Of a stretch of 64,000 bases of DNA, positions 35,492 through 44,950 are shown piece after piece (position 1 is the stretch's first letter; every line of letters begins with the position of its first letter). The position numbers and the translations under genes were made by a program. Below the pieces are notes generated by a model that ran no database searches, was not told the origin of the DNA, and saw nothing but the letters and a program-made list of their open reading frames with translations. Source of the stretch: Enterovibrio sp045679545 (GTDB lineage Bacteria; Pseudomonadota; Gammaproteobacteria; Enterobacterales; Vibrionaceae); assembly GCF_045679545.1 (NCBI RefSeq), contig NZ_CP166195.1:1178001-1242000 (forward strand), in the 5' to 3' direction.

Positions 35492-37219
35492 ATGGCAATT
35501 GAAACAGAATTTGATTACATCATTGTCGGGGCGGGTTCAGCGGGTTGCGTGCTGGCGGATCGCCTGACGGAATCTGGCGAGCACAACGTATTGATCCTCG
35601 AAGCGGGCGGAACAGACCGAAGCATTTTTATTCAGATGCCGACCGCGCTTTCTTACCCAATGAACACCGAAAAATACGCATGGCAGTTTGAAACCCAAGC
35701 CGAAAGCGGATTAGACGGCCGTAAATTACATTGTCCTCGCGGCAAAGTGCTGGGTGGCAGTTCTTCCATCAACGGCATGGTGTATGTGCGTGGTCACGCC
35801 AGTGACTTTGACCAATGGGAAGCCAACGGGGCGCAAGGTTGGAACTATCAATCTTGCTTGCCGTATTTCAAACGCGCTGAAACCTGGATTGGCGGCGAAG
35901 ATGACTATCGCGGCGGCAATGGCCCTGTTGGAACATGTAACGGTAACGACATGGCACTGAACCCGCTTTATCGTGCGTTCATTGATGCAGGCGAACAAGC
36001 GGGTTATCCGGTCACCGAAGATTACAACGGCTATCAGCAAGAAGGCTTTGGCCCAATGCACATGACGGTGGATGGCGGCGTACGTGCGTCTACGTCGAAT
36101 GCCTATTTACGTCGTGCCTTGAAACGCAGCAACCTCACGCTGATCAAAGGCGTAACGGTGAACAAGATCTTGCTGAAAGAAAAGAAAGCCGTCGGTGTTT
36201 CGTACCAAAAAAGCGGTCAACACCATGAGGTGAACGCACGCAAAGACGTGATCAGCGCGGCGGGCTCTATTGGTTCACCGCAGTTGCTTCAGCTCTCCGG
36301 TATTGGCCCGAAAGCTGTGCTGGAAAACGCAGGGGTTGAGGTAAAGCACGATCTGCCGGGCGTGGGTGAGAACCTGCAAGACCATCTAGAAGTTTACTTC
36401 CAGTATTTCTGTAAAGAACCCATCACCCTTAATGGAAAGCTTGGTTTGATCAGCAAAGGGTTGATCGGTACGCGCTGGATCTTGTTTAGAGATGGATTGG
36501 GCGCAACCAACCACTTTGAGTCATGCGCATTTATTCGCAGCCGTGCTGGGATCAAATGGCCGAACATTCAATACCACTTTTTGCCTGCCGCGATCCGTTA
36601 CGACGGCAAATCAGCAGTGGAAGGGCACGGTTTTCAAGTGCACGTTGGCCCAAACAAACCAGAAAGCCGCGGTTATGTGCGTATCACCAGTGCGAGACCT
36701 GACGACAAACCCGCGATCGTTTTCAACTACATCAGCACAGAACAAGACAAGCAAGACTGGCGTGATTGTATTCGTTTGACCCGAGAAATCATTGCACAAG
36801 CAGCCTTTGAGCCCTATCGCGATGGCGAAATTCAGCCGGGCGAAAACGTGCAAAGTGACGAAGAAATCGATGCATGGGTGAAAGCCAATGTGGAGAGCGC
36901 GTATCACCCATCATGTACCTGCAAAATGGGCGCAGACACTGATCCAATGGCGGTGCTTGATGCTGAACTGCGCGTACGTGGCATTGAAAATCTGCGCGTG
37001 GTGGATTCTTCCGTGTTCCCAACAATCACCAACGGCAACCTCAATGGCCCAACCATCATGGTGGCAGAGCGTGCCGCAGACATGATCTTGAATAACGCCT
37101 TGTTACCTTCCGCTGATGTGGCGGTATGGCAGGATCCAAACTGGCAGACTCAGCAGCGTTTGGTTCTGCCAGAAAACGCACCTGAAAGTGAAACGGTTTC
37201 GGATGCGCATAGGCAATAA
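35492..37219 (+). CDS. betA: Choline dehydrogenase
   Basis: A 575-aa GMC-family flavoprotein. FAD binding is seen in YIIVGAGSAGCVLADRL at the N-terminus and the second signature in GSIGSPQLLQLSGIGP. The catalytic His region is SAYHPSCTCKMG and the end of the GMC fold is GNLNGPTIMVAERAAD. It oxidises choline to betaine aldehyde, feeding electrons to the membrane. It is about 19 residues longer than the E. coli enzyme because of a C-terminal tail. Confidence 0.95.
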   Translation: MAIETEFDYIIVGAGSAGCVLADRLTESGEHNVLILEAGGTDRSIFIQMPTALSYPMNTEKYAWQFETQAESGLDGRKLHCPRGKVLGGSSSINGMVYVRGHASDFDQWEANGAQGWNYQSCLPYFKRAETWIGGEDDYRGGNGPVGTCNGNDMALNPLYRAFIDAGEQAGYPVTEDYNGYQQEGFGPMHMTVDGGVRASTSNAYLRRALKRSNLTLIKGVTVNKILLKEKKAVGVSYQKSGQHHEVNARKDVISAAGSIGSPQLLQLSGIGPKAVLENAGVEVKHDLPGVGENLQDHLEVYFQYFCKEPITLNGKLGLISKGLIGTRWILFRDGLGATNHFESCAFIRSRAGIKWPNIQYHFLPAAIRYDGKSAVEGHGFQVHVGPNKPESRGYVRITSARPDDKPAIVFNYISTEQDKQDWRDCIRLTREIIAQAAFEPYRDGEIQPGENVQSDEEIDAWVKANVESAYHPSCTCKMGADTDPMAVLDAELRVRGIENLRVVDSSVFPTITNGNLNGPTIMVAERAADMILNNALLPSADVAVWQDPNWQTQQRLVLPENAPESETVSDAHRQ

Positions 37220-37359
37220 CAGTCAACCAAGAATAGAAAAACCGATCTTGTGCATCGAGTAGCTAAACCAAACTCGAGAATAAACAAGACAACGCATAAA
37301 AACTGAAGGGCGCGGCTTACTGCAACGTCCGCAGACAAAGAAAGGAAGAGGAAAGCATC

Positions 37360-38310
37360 ATGGATACTAAACAAACTCAACGACTGAGCGCACTAAGCCT
37401 GACCGTAGCAGCAAGCTTGATTGCTGCGCCAGCGATGGCAAACCAGTGTGAGAAAGTGAGTTTTTCAGATGTAGGTTGGACGGATATTACCGCCACCACC
37501 GCAGCAACGACGCTTGTACTGCAAGGTATGGGATACGAAACCGACATACAGCTGCTGTCTGTCCCTGTTACCTATACCTCGCTGGCAAACGGTGACATCG
37601 ATGTATTTTTGGGCAACTGGATGCCAACCATGGAAGGTGATATTGCCAAGTACCGCGATGCAGGCACGGTTGAAACCATCAACATGAACCTTGAAGGCGC
37701 GAAATATACCTTGGCCGTGCCAAAGTACGCCTTTGAAGCGGGCGTAAAAACCTTCGAAGATATCGCCAAGTTTGAAGATAACTTCAAAGGCCGCGTTTAC
37801 GGCATTGAGCCGGGTAACGATGGCAACCGTCTGATCCAAGACATGATCGATGCGGATGCATTCGGCCTGAAAGACTTTGATCTGGTCGAGTCCAGCGAAG
37901 CAGGCATGTTGTCACAAGTGAAGCGCGCTGTTCGTCGTGACCAGTGGATTGTGTTTTTAGGCTGGGCACCACACCCAATGAACAGCAACTTTGAGCTGGA
38001 ATATTTGGCGGGTGGTGACGAGTACTTTGGCCCTAACTATGGCGGTGCGAATGTTTACACCAATGTGCGCCAAAACTTCACCACCGAGTGTCCGAACGTT
38101 GGCAAGCTGCTGACCAACCAGAAATTCTCGTTGGCGATGGAAAACGACATCATGAACGGCATTTTGAATGATGGCGTGAAGCCAGAAATCGCTGCAAAAG
38201 AATGGCTACAAGGTAATCCAGAAGCGCTAACCGCATGGTTAGACGGTGTGAAAACGCTCGATGGCAAAGATGCACTGCCAGCCGTTAAAGCACATCTCAA
38301 TATCCAGTAA
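37360..38310 (+). CDS. choX: Choline/betaine ABC transporter substrate-binding protein
   Basis: A 316-aa periplasmic protein with a signal peptide (LSLTVAASLIAAPAMA, cut before NQC). ProX/ChoX features are VGWTDITATTAATTLVLQ near the N-terminus and DIDVFLGNWMPTMEGD, where aromatic residues box the quaternary ammonium group. AGGAAGAGGAAAG lies before the ATG. The 140 bp after betA may allow separate expression. It delivers choline to ChoWV. Confidence 0.92.
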   Translation: MDTKQTQRLSALSLTVAASLIAAPAMANQCEKVSFSDVGWTDITATTAATTLVLQGMGYETDIQLLSVPVTYTSLANGDIDVFLGNWMPTMEGDIAKYRDAGTVETINMNLEGAKYTLAVPKYAFEAGVKTFEDIAKFEDNFKGRVYGIEPGNDGNRLIQDMIDADAFGLKDFDLVESSEAGMLSQVKRAVRRDQWIVFLGWAPHPMNSNFELEYLAGGDEYFGPNYGGANVYTNVRQNFTTECPNVGKLLTNQKFSLAMENDIMNGILNDGVKPEIAAKEWLQGNPEALTAWLDGVKTLDGKDALPAVKAHLNIQ

Positions 38311-38410
38311 GGCATTGACTGCTGCCCGTCCGCAGTAAGTGTCGGGAGCAGCGGGTGAGGGCGCATTGATAGCGCCACTCACCCAAACCATGATGGATTT
38401 TGGAGTACAC

Positions 38411-39259
38411 ATGAACTGGATTACTGACAATAAAATACCCCTCGGCGATTACATGGAAACCGGCGTAGATTGGCTAACCGATAACGCTGCTGGCTTCTTC
38501 GATGCGCTTTCCCTGTCACTAGAATGGCTGATCTTATCCCTTGTCGATGTGATGCAATGGATGCCGCCATATGTGCCCATTCTGCTGACCGCCGGCCTTG
38601 CTTGGCTTTTACACAGAAGCATCCCGCTGGTGGTGTTTGTTTGTGCCGCATTATTGCTGATTTTAAATTTAGGCTACTGGACGGAGATGATTGAAACCTT
38701 CGTACTGGTGCTCACGGCTACCTCGCTATCGGTATTGATCGGTGTGCCACTTGGCATTCTCGCCGCACACCGCCCGTGGCTGTATACCTTTATGCGTCCG
38801 GTTCTCGATTTAATGCAAACCATTCCTACGTTTGTCTACCTTATTCCAACGCTGGTGTTGTTTGGTCTTGGCGTTGTGCCGGGATTGATCTCCACCATTA
38901 TCTTCGCCATCGCTGCGCCAATTCGTTTGACCTATTTAGGCATTCGCAGTGTGCCGGAAGAGCTGATTGAAGCGGGCAAAGCCTTTGGTGCGACCCCAAG
39001 TAAACTGCTGTTTAAAGTCGAACTGCCCGCCGCCATGCCAAACATCATGGCGGGGATTACCCAGTGCATCATGCTGTCGCTTTCCATGGTGGTGATCTCG
39101 GCGCTAGTGGGCGCCGATGGTTTGGGTAAACCGGTTATCCGTGCGTTGAATACCGTGAATATTTCTCAAGGCTTTGAAGCGGGTCTGGCCATTGTACTCG
39201 TGGCCATCATTTTGGATCGCTTATGCAAAGCACCGGCATCACAAGGGAAAGAGGGATAA
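38411..39259 (+). CDS. choW: Choline ABC transporter permease
   Basis: A 282-aa inner-membrane protein with about six helices; VPGLISTIIFAIAAPIRLTY and GIRSVPEELIEAGKAFGATP form the EAA loop that contacts the ATPase. The ATG at 38411 follows TTGGAGTACAC; the frame is open 24 codons further up without a ribosome site. It is followed 2 bp later by the ATPase gene. Confidence 0.92.
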   Translation: MNWITDNKIPLGDYMETGVDWLTDNAAGFFDALSLSLEWLILSLVDVMQWMPPYVPILLTAGLAWLLHRSIPLVVFVCAALLLILNLGYWTEMIETFVLVLTATSLSVLIGVPLGILAAHRPWLYTFMRPVLDLMQTIPTFVYLIPTLVLFGLGVVPGLISTIIFAIAAPIRLTYLGIRSVPEELIEAGKAFGATPSKLLFKVELPAAMPNIMAGITQCIMLSLSMVVISALVGADGLGKPVIRALNTVNISQGFEAGLAIVLVAIILDRLCKAPASQGKEG

Positions 39260-39261
39260 TC

Positions 39262-40455
39262 ATGAAGGCAGTAACCATAGAAAATTTGGACGTGATTTTC
39301 GGTCAGTCGATTGATAAAAGCCTGACCTTGTTAGATGACGGAAAAACGCGCCAGCAAATCCAAGAAGAAACGGGCGATGTGATTGGCGTGCATAACGCCA
39401 CACTGAGCGTCGAACAAGGCGAAATCTGCGTACTGATGGGGCTTTCAGGCTCCGGCAAATCCAGCTTGCTTCGTGCGGTCAACGGCTTGAACCCCGTCAC
39501 TCGCGGTTCGCTAAAAGTACGCAATGGTGATGAGATGGTCGATCTCGCGGGTATTGATGACAATGCGCTGCGCCATTTGCGCTCACACCGTATTTCCATG
39601 GTGTTTCAAAAGTTCGCATTGATGCCTTGGCTATCCGTGGTTGACAACGTCGCTTTCGGTTTAGAAATGCAAGGTGTGGGCAAAGACGAGCGCCGTCAAC
39701 GTGCCATGGAAAAACTCGACATGGTTGGTTTAACCGAATGGCATGACAAATTGCCCCATGAGCTTTCAGGCGGCATGCAGCAGCGTGTTGGCCTTGCGCG
39801 CGCGTTCACCATGGACAGTGACATTCTGTTGATGGATGAACCCTTCTCGGCACTGGACCCACTGATTCGAAACCAGTTGCAAGACGAGTTGTTAGAACTT
39901 CAACGTAAGCTCAACAAAACGATTTTGTTCGTGAGCCACGATTTGGATGAAGCGCTGAAACTGGGCAATAACATTGCCATTATGGAGTCAGGCAAAATTA
40001 TCCAACACGGTAAGCCAGAAGACATCGTGTTGCGCCCTGAAAATCAGTACGTGGAAGATTTTGTGGCGCACACCAATCCGCTCAACGTCTTGCGTGGCCG
40101 TTCGTTAATGACCGCCATTGGCGATCTTGAGCGCGAAGGAAACACCTTGGTATTGAACCGACACGAACAAACCGTGTTAGAAACCGATGCAGAAGGCCAA
40201 ATCACGGGTGCGAAACGTCTAGACACCAATCTTCCAATTGTTCGATGGCAAGAAGGCGAGAGCATCACTGATCTTGCTGTGGACTCGGTTGTGATTACGT
40301 CGGCAGATACGTCTATGCGTCATGCACTGGAAATCCGCTATCACACGGGGCAGTCTGTGTTGCTCAGTGACGAAGAAAAGATCATCGGTGTGTTGTCGGA
40401 CAATGATTTCTACCACGCGTTGCTTGGTAAGCATTTCTCTCAAGACGCCGCATAG
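39262..40455 (+). CDS. choV: Choline ABC transporter ATP-binding protein
   Basis: A 397-aa ATPase of the ProV/ChoV group: Walker A GLSGSGKSS, signature LSGGMQQRVGLARAF and Walker B ILLMDEPFSALDP. A long N-terminal extension precedes Walker A (about 60 residues), as in ProV. The C-terminal ~130 residues are CBS-like and could sense ionic strength. GAGGGATAATC precedes the ATG at 39262. It is the last gene of the operon. Confidence 0.93.
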   Translation: MKAVTIENLDVIFGQSIDKSLTLLDDGKTRQQIQEETGDVIGVHNATLSVEQGEICVLMGLSGSGKSSLLRAVNGLNPVTRGSLKVRNGDEMVDLAGIDDNALRHLRSHRISMVFQKFALMPWLSVVDNVAFGLEMQGVGKDERRQRAMEKLDMVGLTEWHDKLPHELSGGMQQRVGLARAFTMDSDILLMDEPFSALDPLIRNQLQDELLELQRKLNKTILFVSHDLDEALKLGNNIAIMESGKIIQHGKPEDIVLRPENQYVEDFVAHTNPLNVLRGRSLMTAIGDLEREGNTLVLNRHEQTVLETDAEGQITGAKRLDTNLPIVRWQEGESITDLAVDSVVITSADTSMRHALEIRYHTGQSVLLSDEEKIIGVLSDNDFYHALLGKHFSQDAA

Positions 40456-40475
40456 CAATTTTGGTAATGGGAAAA

Positions 40476-40510
40476 CAAAAAACGCCAACTTTTTGAGTTG
40501 GCGTTTTTTT
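40476..40510. terminator. Bidirectional intrinsic terminator
   Basis: AAAAACGCCAACT / AGTTGGCGTTTTT stem with a TTTTG loop, flanked by A-run and T-run. It serves the bet-cho operon and the convergent SEC-C gene. Confidence 0.92.
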
Positions 40511-40527
40511 GTATTTAAGATTGCTGC

Positions 40528-40863
40528 TTATTTACCGCAGCATTTCTTGTATTTCTTTTCGCTACCGCATGAACATGGGTCATTACGGTTTGGCGTTTTT
40601 TCAAACACTGTCGTTTGTGGCTTGCAAAGCAGTGTTTCGAATTCAGTGATTTCTTCTGGTTGCTCTGCATCTACTGTAATGGTCACAAACAGTTGGTTTT
40701 CAAGCGCCTTAGCTTCTAGCTCAGCTTTACGCTCTTCTGTTTGTACCGTCAGCATCAACGGAAGGTCTTCTGAACCCGGTTTTGCTGCACGCTTGGTGTT
40801 ATAACCAAAACTTTCGTATTTTGGTTTTTTTTCAATTCTGCCTTTATAGAAAAACTTAGACAT
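40528..40863 (-). CDS. PBPRA1643-family SEC-C metal-binding protein
   Basis: A 111-aa protein with SKFFYKGRIEKKPKYESFGY at its start and a C-terminal zinc-binding SEC-C motif, NDPCSCGSEKKYKKCCG. The ending matches the motif at the C-terminus of SecA. The family is found in Vibrionaceae and relatives; its function is unknown. The ATG at 40863 follows GGAAAATCCC; the frame is open 15 codons further upstream. Confidence 0.88.
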   Translation of the reverse strand: MSKFFYKGRIEKKPKYESFGYNTKRAAKPGSEDLPLMLTVQTEERKAELEAKALENQLFVTITVDAEQPEEITEFETLLCKPQTTVFEKTPNRNDPCSCGSEKKYKKCCGK

Positions 40864-41027
40864 GGGATTTTCCGGGTTAGTTGAATGCGGAGTGAGGTTA
40901 TACAGCAAAACGCACCCGCAATAAATATTAACGAGACATGAACCCGCAATTCATTGCTGCTAACGCACCAGAAGGCGGGGATTCTGCTGAAATCATCGCC
41001 TACAGCGGCTCAGGTTAACAAAATGCT

Positions 41028-42269
41028 TTAGCGGGTGGCTTTGAGCATCAGTTGATGAAAGGCATCACTGTGTTTGTCTTCTTCACTGCAAACACTCAGT
41101 AAATCATCGATGAAATGCTTTAATGCACGGTGCTCAATCTGCTTGATCTGCACTTGCTGGGCATTCGGTAACATGTGATACATGCTTGCCGCGCCAAAAT
41201 CACCGAAGATGATATTCGCTTGGTCATCGAACAAGGTGTTATGGGCGTACAAATCGCCGTGACAAACCTGACTGTTATGCATGTGCTGAAAAACGTCTTC
41301 CATCTGCGCGACGATTTTTTCGATCTGTGCAATCGACAGAGTAAAACCGGGTGGGAAGGTATCTCGCGTGCAGGTTTCGAAGTTTGGTGGCAGGCCAAGA
41401 TTCTTAAAGTGCGACGGGATCAAATTCATCACCAGTGCAAGAAAACCGGGCTCGCTGACCTGTGCTAACGACTGCACAAGGCTAGGATGATTGCCGACCT
41501 TTAAGCACGCATTAAGCTCGTCCTGTGGGTAGCCATCACTGGTGACTTCGCCTTTAAATACTTTCACCGCAATGTCATTGGGAAAATCGTCTTGATTGGC
41601 ATTCCATACGGCTTTTGAAATCACGCCCGATGCGCCCTGACCGAGCACTTCTTGCAGTTCAAAACTGGATGATGGCACATGCGGCACAGACTCAACATTC
41701 GCATCAGATTGGCAGAACGGATTCCCTGCAAACGCAAACCACGCCAGTTTTGGCAGGCTAAGCAAGTGATCGGGGCATTCACGCAATTGGTTTGCAGAAA
41801 TACGCAAGAGTTCGAGGTTTTCCAATTCGCCCATCGTGTGTGGCAGCGAGGTTAACTTATTCCCTGCCAATGCCAGTTTTTGCATGCGTGGGCGTTGGCC
41901 TACTGCATCTGGCAAGGTCTCGAGTTGATTGTCAGTTAAGATCAACCAGCGCAGTTTTGGCGGCAACGCCTTTTCGGAAACATAGCGGATTTGGTTAGCT
42001 TTAAAGCCAATCATTTCTAACTCTGGGCATTCCCCAAGCACTTCGGGCAGTGCTTCAAACAGGTTGTTTGAGGCAAAGATGATTTTCAGCTTGGTCAGTT
42101 GCTTGATCTCAGCGGGCAGAGACGAAAGCTGGTTTCCAGACAAATCGAGAATTTCTAAGCTGTCAGCCAGCGAAAGGATCTCTAGCGGGAAGGTGGTGAG
42201 ATTGTCGGAAAGGCTTAGGCGTTTAATGCCTGCAAGTTCGCCGGAAACGAGCTGAGAAAGCGTGTGCAA
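41028..42269 (-). CDS. Leucine-rich-repeat serine/threonine protein kinase-like protein
   Basis: A 413-aa protein. The first ~190 residues are about seven leucine-rich repeats of the L-x-x-L-x-L-x-x-N-x-L-x-x-LP type. From about residue 205 a kinase fold begins: glycine loop VLGQGASGVISKAVW, lysine in DIAVKVFKGEV, catalytic loop HGDLYAHNTLF and DFG in IFGDFGAASMY. All catalytic residues seem present, so it should be active. The start at 42269 is a TTG with no good ribosome site and is uncertain. LRR-kinase fusions are eukaryote-like but recur in some Vibrio and Pseudomonas. Target unknown. Confidence 0.88.
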   Translation of the reverse strand: MHTLSQLVSGELAGIKRLSLSDNLTTFPLEILSLADSLEILDLSGNQLSSLPAEIKQLTKLKIIFASNNLFEALPEVLGECPELEMIGFKANQIRYVSEKALPPKLRWLILTDNQLETLPDAVGQRPRMQKLALAGNKLTSLPHTMGELENLELLRISANQLRECPDHLLSLPKLAWFAFAGNPFCQSDANVESVPHVPSSSFELQEVLGQGASGVISKAVWNANQDDFPNDIAVKVFKGEVTSDGYPQDELNACLKVGNHPSLVQSLAQVSEPGFLALVMNLIPSHFKNLGLPPNFETCTRDTFPPGFTLSIAQIEKIVAQMEDVFQHMHNSQVCHGDLYAHNTLFDDQANIIFGDFGAASMYHMLPNAQQVQIKQIEHRALKHFIDDLLSVCSEEDKHSDAFHQLMLKATR

Positions 42270-42439
42270 AATGAGAAATCCATGCTGATCAAAACAAAAG
42301 GGGGCTAGTTTACAAGAAAGATGATCAAAAAGGGTAACGACTTACGCTGCTAGAGGCTGGCACAGCTGCCATAGCTGACATAGCTGGAAAGGTTCAATGG
42401 TTCGTCAATGCCAATACAAAGAGAAAACCTACGAAAGCC

Positions 42440-43102
42440 TCAACGCGAAAACCGAAGGATATGCCCTTTGAAAATCTGATCTAAATAATCGGTGTTTTCT
42501 GGCTTGGTGTGATCGCTTACAAAACCGTACTCAACCATCTTGGCGCTCAGTTTGTTTTTTCGTCCTCTGCCGGGGTCAACAATAATGACTTCGCACTTTT
42601 CGTTGGCATGGTTCTGAATGAAATGCGCGAGCAAATCCACATGCTGATCTTCATAGAGCAAATCACTTCCAATGATCAGGTCAAACAGACCGAGCTCGCT
42701 TGTGTCATCCGCCCAATCAACACGTTCAAAGGTAATGTTATTGCCGTTGTTTAGCTGGGTGTTTCTATCAAGAAAACCTTCTACTTCAGGGTGATGATCT
42801 GTCGCGGTAATGTCGGCATCTTGCTCGTTGAGTAACAAGCTCGATAAGGCAATGCCACAACCCATTTCAAGAATTCGCTTCCCTTCGGTATCAAAGCTCA
42901 ACATATGGTTGGCGAGAACCAAACTCGAAGGCCAAACCACACCAAAAATCGGCCAAGAGGCAGAGGAAATACCCAGCCCGAACGCGATGCCTTTCGGATC
43001 ACTGAACTGCTGCTTGTCACGCAGTGTGCAGATATGGATATCGGTGTTGCCGATCTCGATCGTTTGATAGCGAACACGAACAGGAGGAGTTTGGGTTGTC
43101 AT
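42440..43102 (-). CDS. Class I SAM-dependent methyltransferase
   Basis: A 220-aa protein. FGVVWPSSLVLANHML followed by KRILEMGCGIALSSLLL is the pattern of the METTL/N-lysine-like methyltransferase group; TATDHHPEV binds the SAM ribose and FDLIIGSDLLYEDQH is the active-site segment. The substrate is probably a protein side chain but is not known. AGGAAATGTT precedes the ATG. Confidence 0.85.
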   Translation of the reverse strand: MTTQTPPVRVRYQTIEIGNTDIHICTLRDKQQFSDPKGIAFGLGISSASWPIFGVVWPSSLVLANHMLSFDTEGKRILEMGCGIALSSLLLNEQDADITATDHHPEVEGFLDRNTQLNNGNNITFERVDWADDTSELGLFDLIIGSDLLYEDQHVDLLAHFIQNHANEKCEVIIVDPGRGRKNKLSAKMVEYGFVSDHTKPENTDYLDQIFKGHILRFSR

Positions 43103-43251
43103 AACATTTCCTAGCGAATAGAGAGACGAAGCTCAGCCAAATATCGCGTGGAGATATAGATGACGAAACAGATGAATATTCAGGTTATAGCAAATAGGGA
43201 GTGACACAAGGTATTAAACGTAGTGCTGTGGGTAATGCGAGGCAGAGATAC

Positions 43252-43278
43252 AAAAAGAGCGCCATCGCTTAGGCGCTC
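43252..43278 (-). terminator. Intrinsic terminator after the 82-aa protein gene
   Basis: On the minus strand GAGCGCC and GGCGCTC form a 7-bp stem with an 8-nt loop, followed by TTTTTG. It lies about 50 bp after the small gene's stop. Confidence 0.8.
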
Positions 43279-43328
43279 CTTGTCGAAAGCAGTTTTGCTT
43301 GCGCAGGCAAAAGATTCGCGTTGTCGAA

Positions 43329-43577
43329 TCAGTGCGTTTTTCTTGGGCCGTTACGCACCATGTCTTTACCGTTATCGAACACTTCTTGTGTTACCCAGCG
43401 AGCAAGGATCAACTGATGGTTGTCGTCTAGAACCGCAACAAATGGGCGACCATCTGAGTTGTTGGTCGCAAGGGCCACGCCTGCCACACCTTTTAAGCCT
43501 AAGCCGCCGCTTTCAATCGAGATAAGGAAAGCTTCTAGTTCTTGAAGGTTGTCGATAATATCAAGTTCGTTATTCAT
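43329..43577 (-). CDS. Conserved hypothetical protein, 82 aa
   Basis: A small soluble protein with an acidic N-terminus (NNELDIIDNLQELEAFLISI) and a compact beta-rich middle (GRPFVAVLDDNHQLILARWV). I do not recognise a family. Codon use is like the surrounding chromosome and a terminator follows, so it is probably a real gene. No signal peptide or membrane segment is present. Confidence 0.65.
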   Translation of the reverse strand: MNNELDIIDNLQELEAFLISIESGGLGLKGVAGVALATNNSDGRPFVAVLDDNHQLILARWVTQEVFDNGKDMVRNGPRKTH

Positions 43578-43818
43578 TTGTTCAACACTCTTTGTGTGCT
43601 TGAAGAATTTTACTGCGCGGGATTATTTCACGTCAGACCGTGATTTGGCAATGCACTGCGCCTTTGCCAAGCATTCATCAAAGTCACCATCCACCTGGAT
43701 ATGGGGGAATAATCGGCACATTTGTTGATGCTCACTCGAAAATCCAAGGGCTTATTGATGCATTCATCTGTTGGAGGGCGACAATACGCACCCATTTATT
43801 TTCGAGGAATCATGGTTC

Positions 43819-44592
43819 ATGGAAGAACTGGTTGGCGGTCGTGAAGGTGCTATTTATAAACGTGGGGATGTTGTGGTAAGGCCATTGAATCCTTGGTCTA
43901 CCACTGTTCATCGCTTGCTGAGCCATTATCACGCGCAAGGTATCAAAGAATGCCCCACATGCTTAGGCGTAGAAGGTGACACTGAGTTACTCAGTTACGT
44001 GAAAGGCGACGCGTACAATTACCCCTTAACGGGCGCGATTGCCAGTGAAACCGCCCTGATAACGGCGGCAAAATTGTTAAGAAAGCTACATGATGCTTCA
44101 ACATCGTTTCTAACTGAACACCACACCGATTCATTGACATGGATGCTACCCGCGCGACAACCGCAGGAAGTGATTTGTCATGGTGACTATTCGCCATACA
44201 ACGTGGCATTGAATGGCAAAACAGTGGTTGGTGTGTTTGATTTTGACACCGCCCATCCCGCCCCGCGAGTCTGGGATATTGCCTATGCCGTGTATTGCTG
44301 GGCCCCGTTCAAAACCGACAAGATCGACGCATTGGGTACGCTGATAGAGCAGAGTGAACGCGCCAAGCAATTTTGCGATGCCTATGGCGCGACAAAGCAA
44401 GATCGCACTGCATTGGTGGATACCATGGTGGCGCGTTTAACTGCCTTAGTGCGGTTTATGCATGATGAAGCCAACGCAGGCAATGCGCAGTTCAAAGCCA
44501 ATCTTGAAGATGGGCATCACCTGAGCTATTTGGCAGACATTGATTATTTAAAGCACAACCAAAAAACGATAACGGCGAGGTTGTTGGCGTGA
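43819..44592 (+). CDS. Aminoglycoside phosphotransferase (APH) family protein
   Basis: A 257-aa kinase-fold protein with catalytic loop VICHGDYSPYNVALNG and metal-binding GVFDFDTAHPAPRVWDIAYA. GAGGAA stands 9 nt before the ATG at 43819; a TTG further upstream is less likely. APH-fold proteins phosphorylate many small molecules, so antibiotic resistance should not be assumed. It is the last gene with chromosomal base composition before the AT-rich cassette region. Confidence 0.85.
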   Translation: MEELVGGREGAIYKRGDVVVRPLNPWSTTVHRLLSHYHAQGIKECPTCLGVEGDTELLSYVKGDAYNYPLTGAIASETALITAAKLLRKLHDASTSFLTEHHTDSLTWMLPARQPQEVICHGDYSPYNVALNGKTVVGVFDFDTAHPAPRVWDIAYAVYCWAPFKTDKIDALGTLIEQSERAKQFCDAYGATKQDRTALVDTMVARLTALVRFMHDEANAGNAQFKANLEDGHHLSYLADIDYLKHNQKTITARLLA

Positions 44593-44924
44593 GGTAGGGA
44601 TCAAGCTGAGGTTTTGGGGGTTTGTGCCTCAACGTTGCTTAGAGTAAAAGCGCATCAAAATTCTGCGCAACTGAACTTCTCATATTTAAGCCAATGACCG
44701 ATAGCGTATCTGTATTGATTTAAGTGTTGGTTAGATACTCAGGCCTGATGGTGACGGTGCATAATCTTCAATCTCACCGGTTTGTCACTTTTCAACAACG
44801 TAATTTTTTCAGGTCGGATCTTAGTTTTATAAAACAGAACGTTACGCTTGATGGTAGAATTGCAGTTTGTTTTTATGTCACTAAATGGCGTGTTTAAACA
44901 CACCATTTCTGGGTCTAATACACT
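44593..44924. other. Left junction of the cassette array, no gene recognised
   Basis: About 330 bp in which composition falls from chromosome-like to AT-rich. It ends with a GTTAGCC core-like site at 44925-44931. A weak minus-strand open frame (44739-44933) has no ribosome site. No integrase or attI-like site was recognised. Confidence 0.4.
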
Positions 44925-44950
44925 GTTAGCCATTTACACAAGGATGTAAT

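Noticed and set aside
43819..44592. Antibiotic-resistance gene next to an integron-like array
   Set aside because: APH fold only, chromosome-like composition and no attC directly behind it; resistance cannot be claimed.
44739..44933. 64-codon minus-strand frame at the left array junction
   Set aside because: No ribosome site, opposite to cassette direction, and its start overlaps the core-like site.
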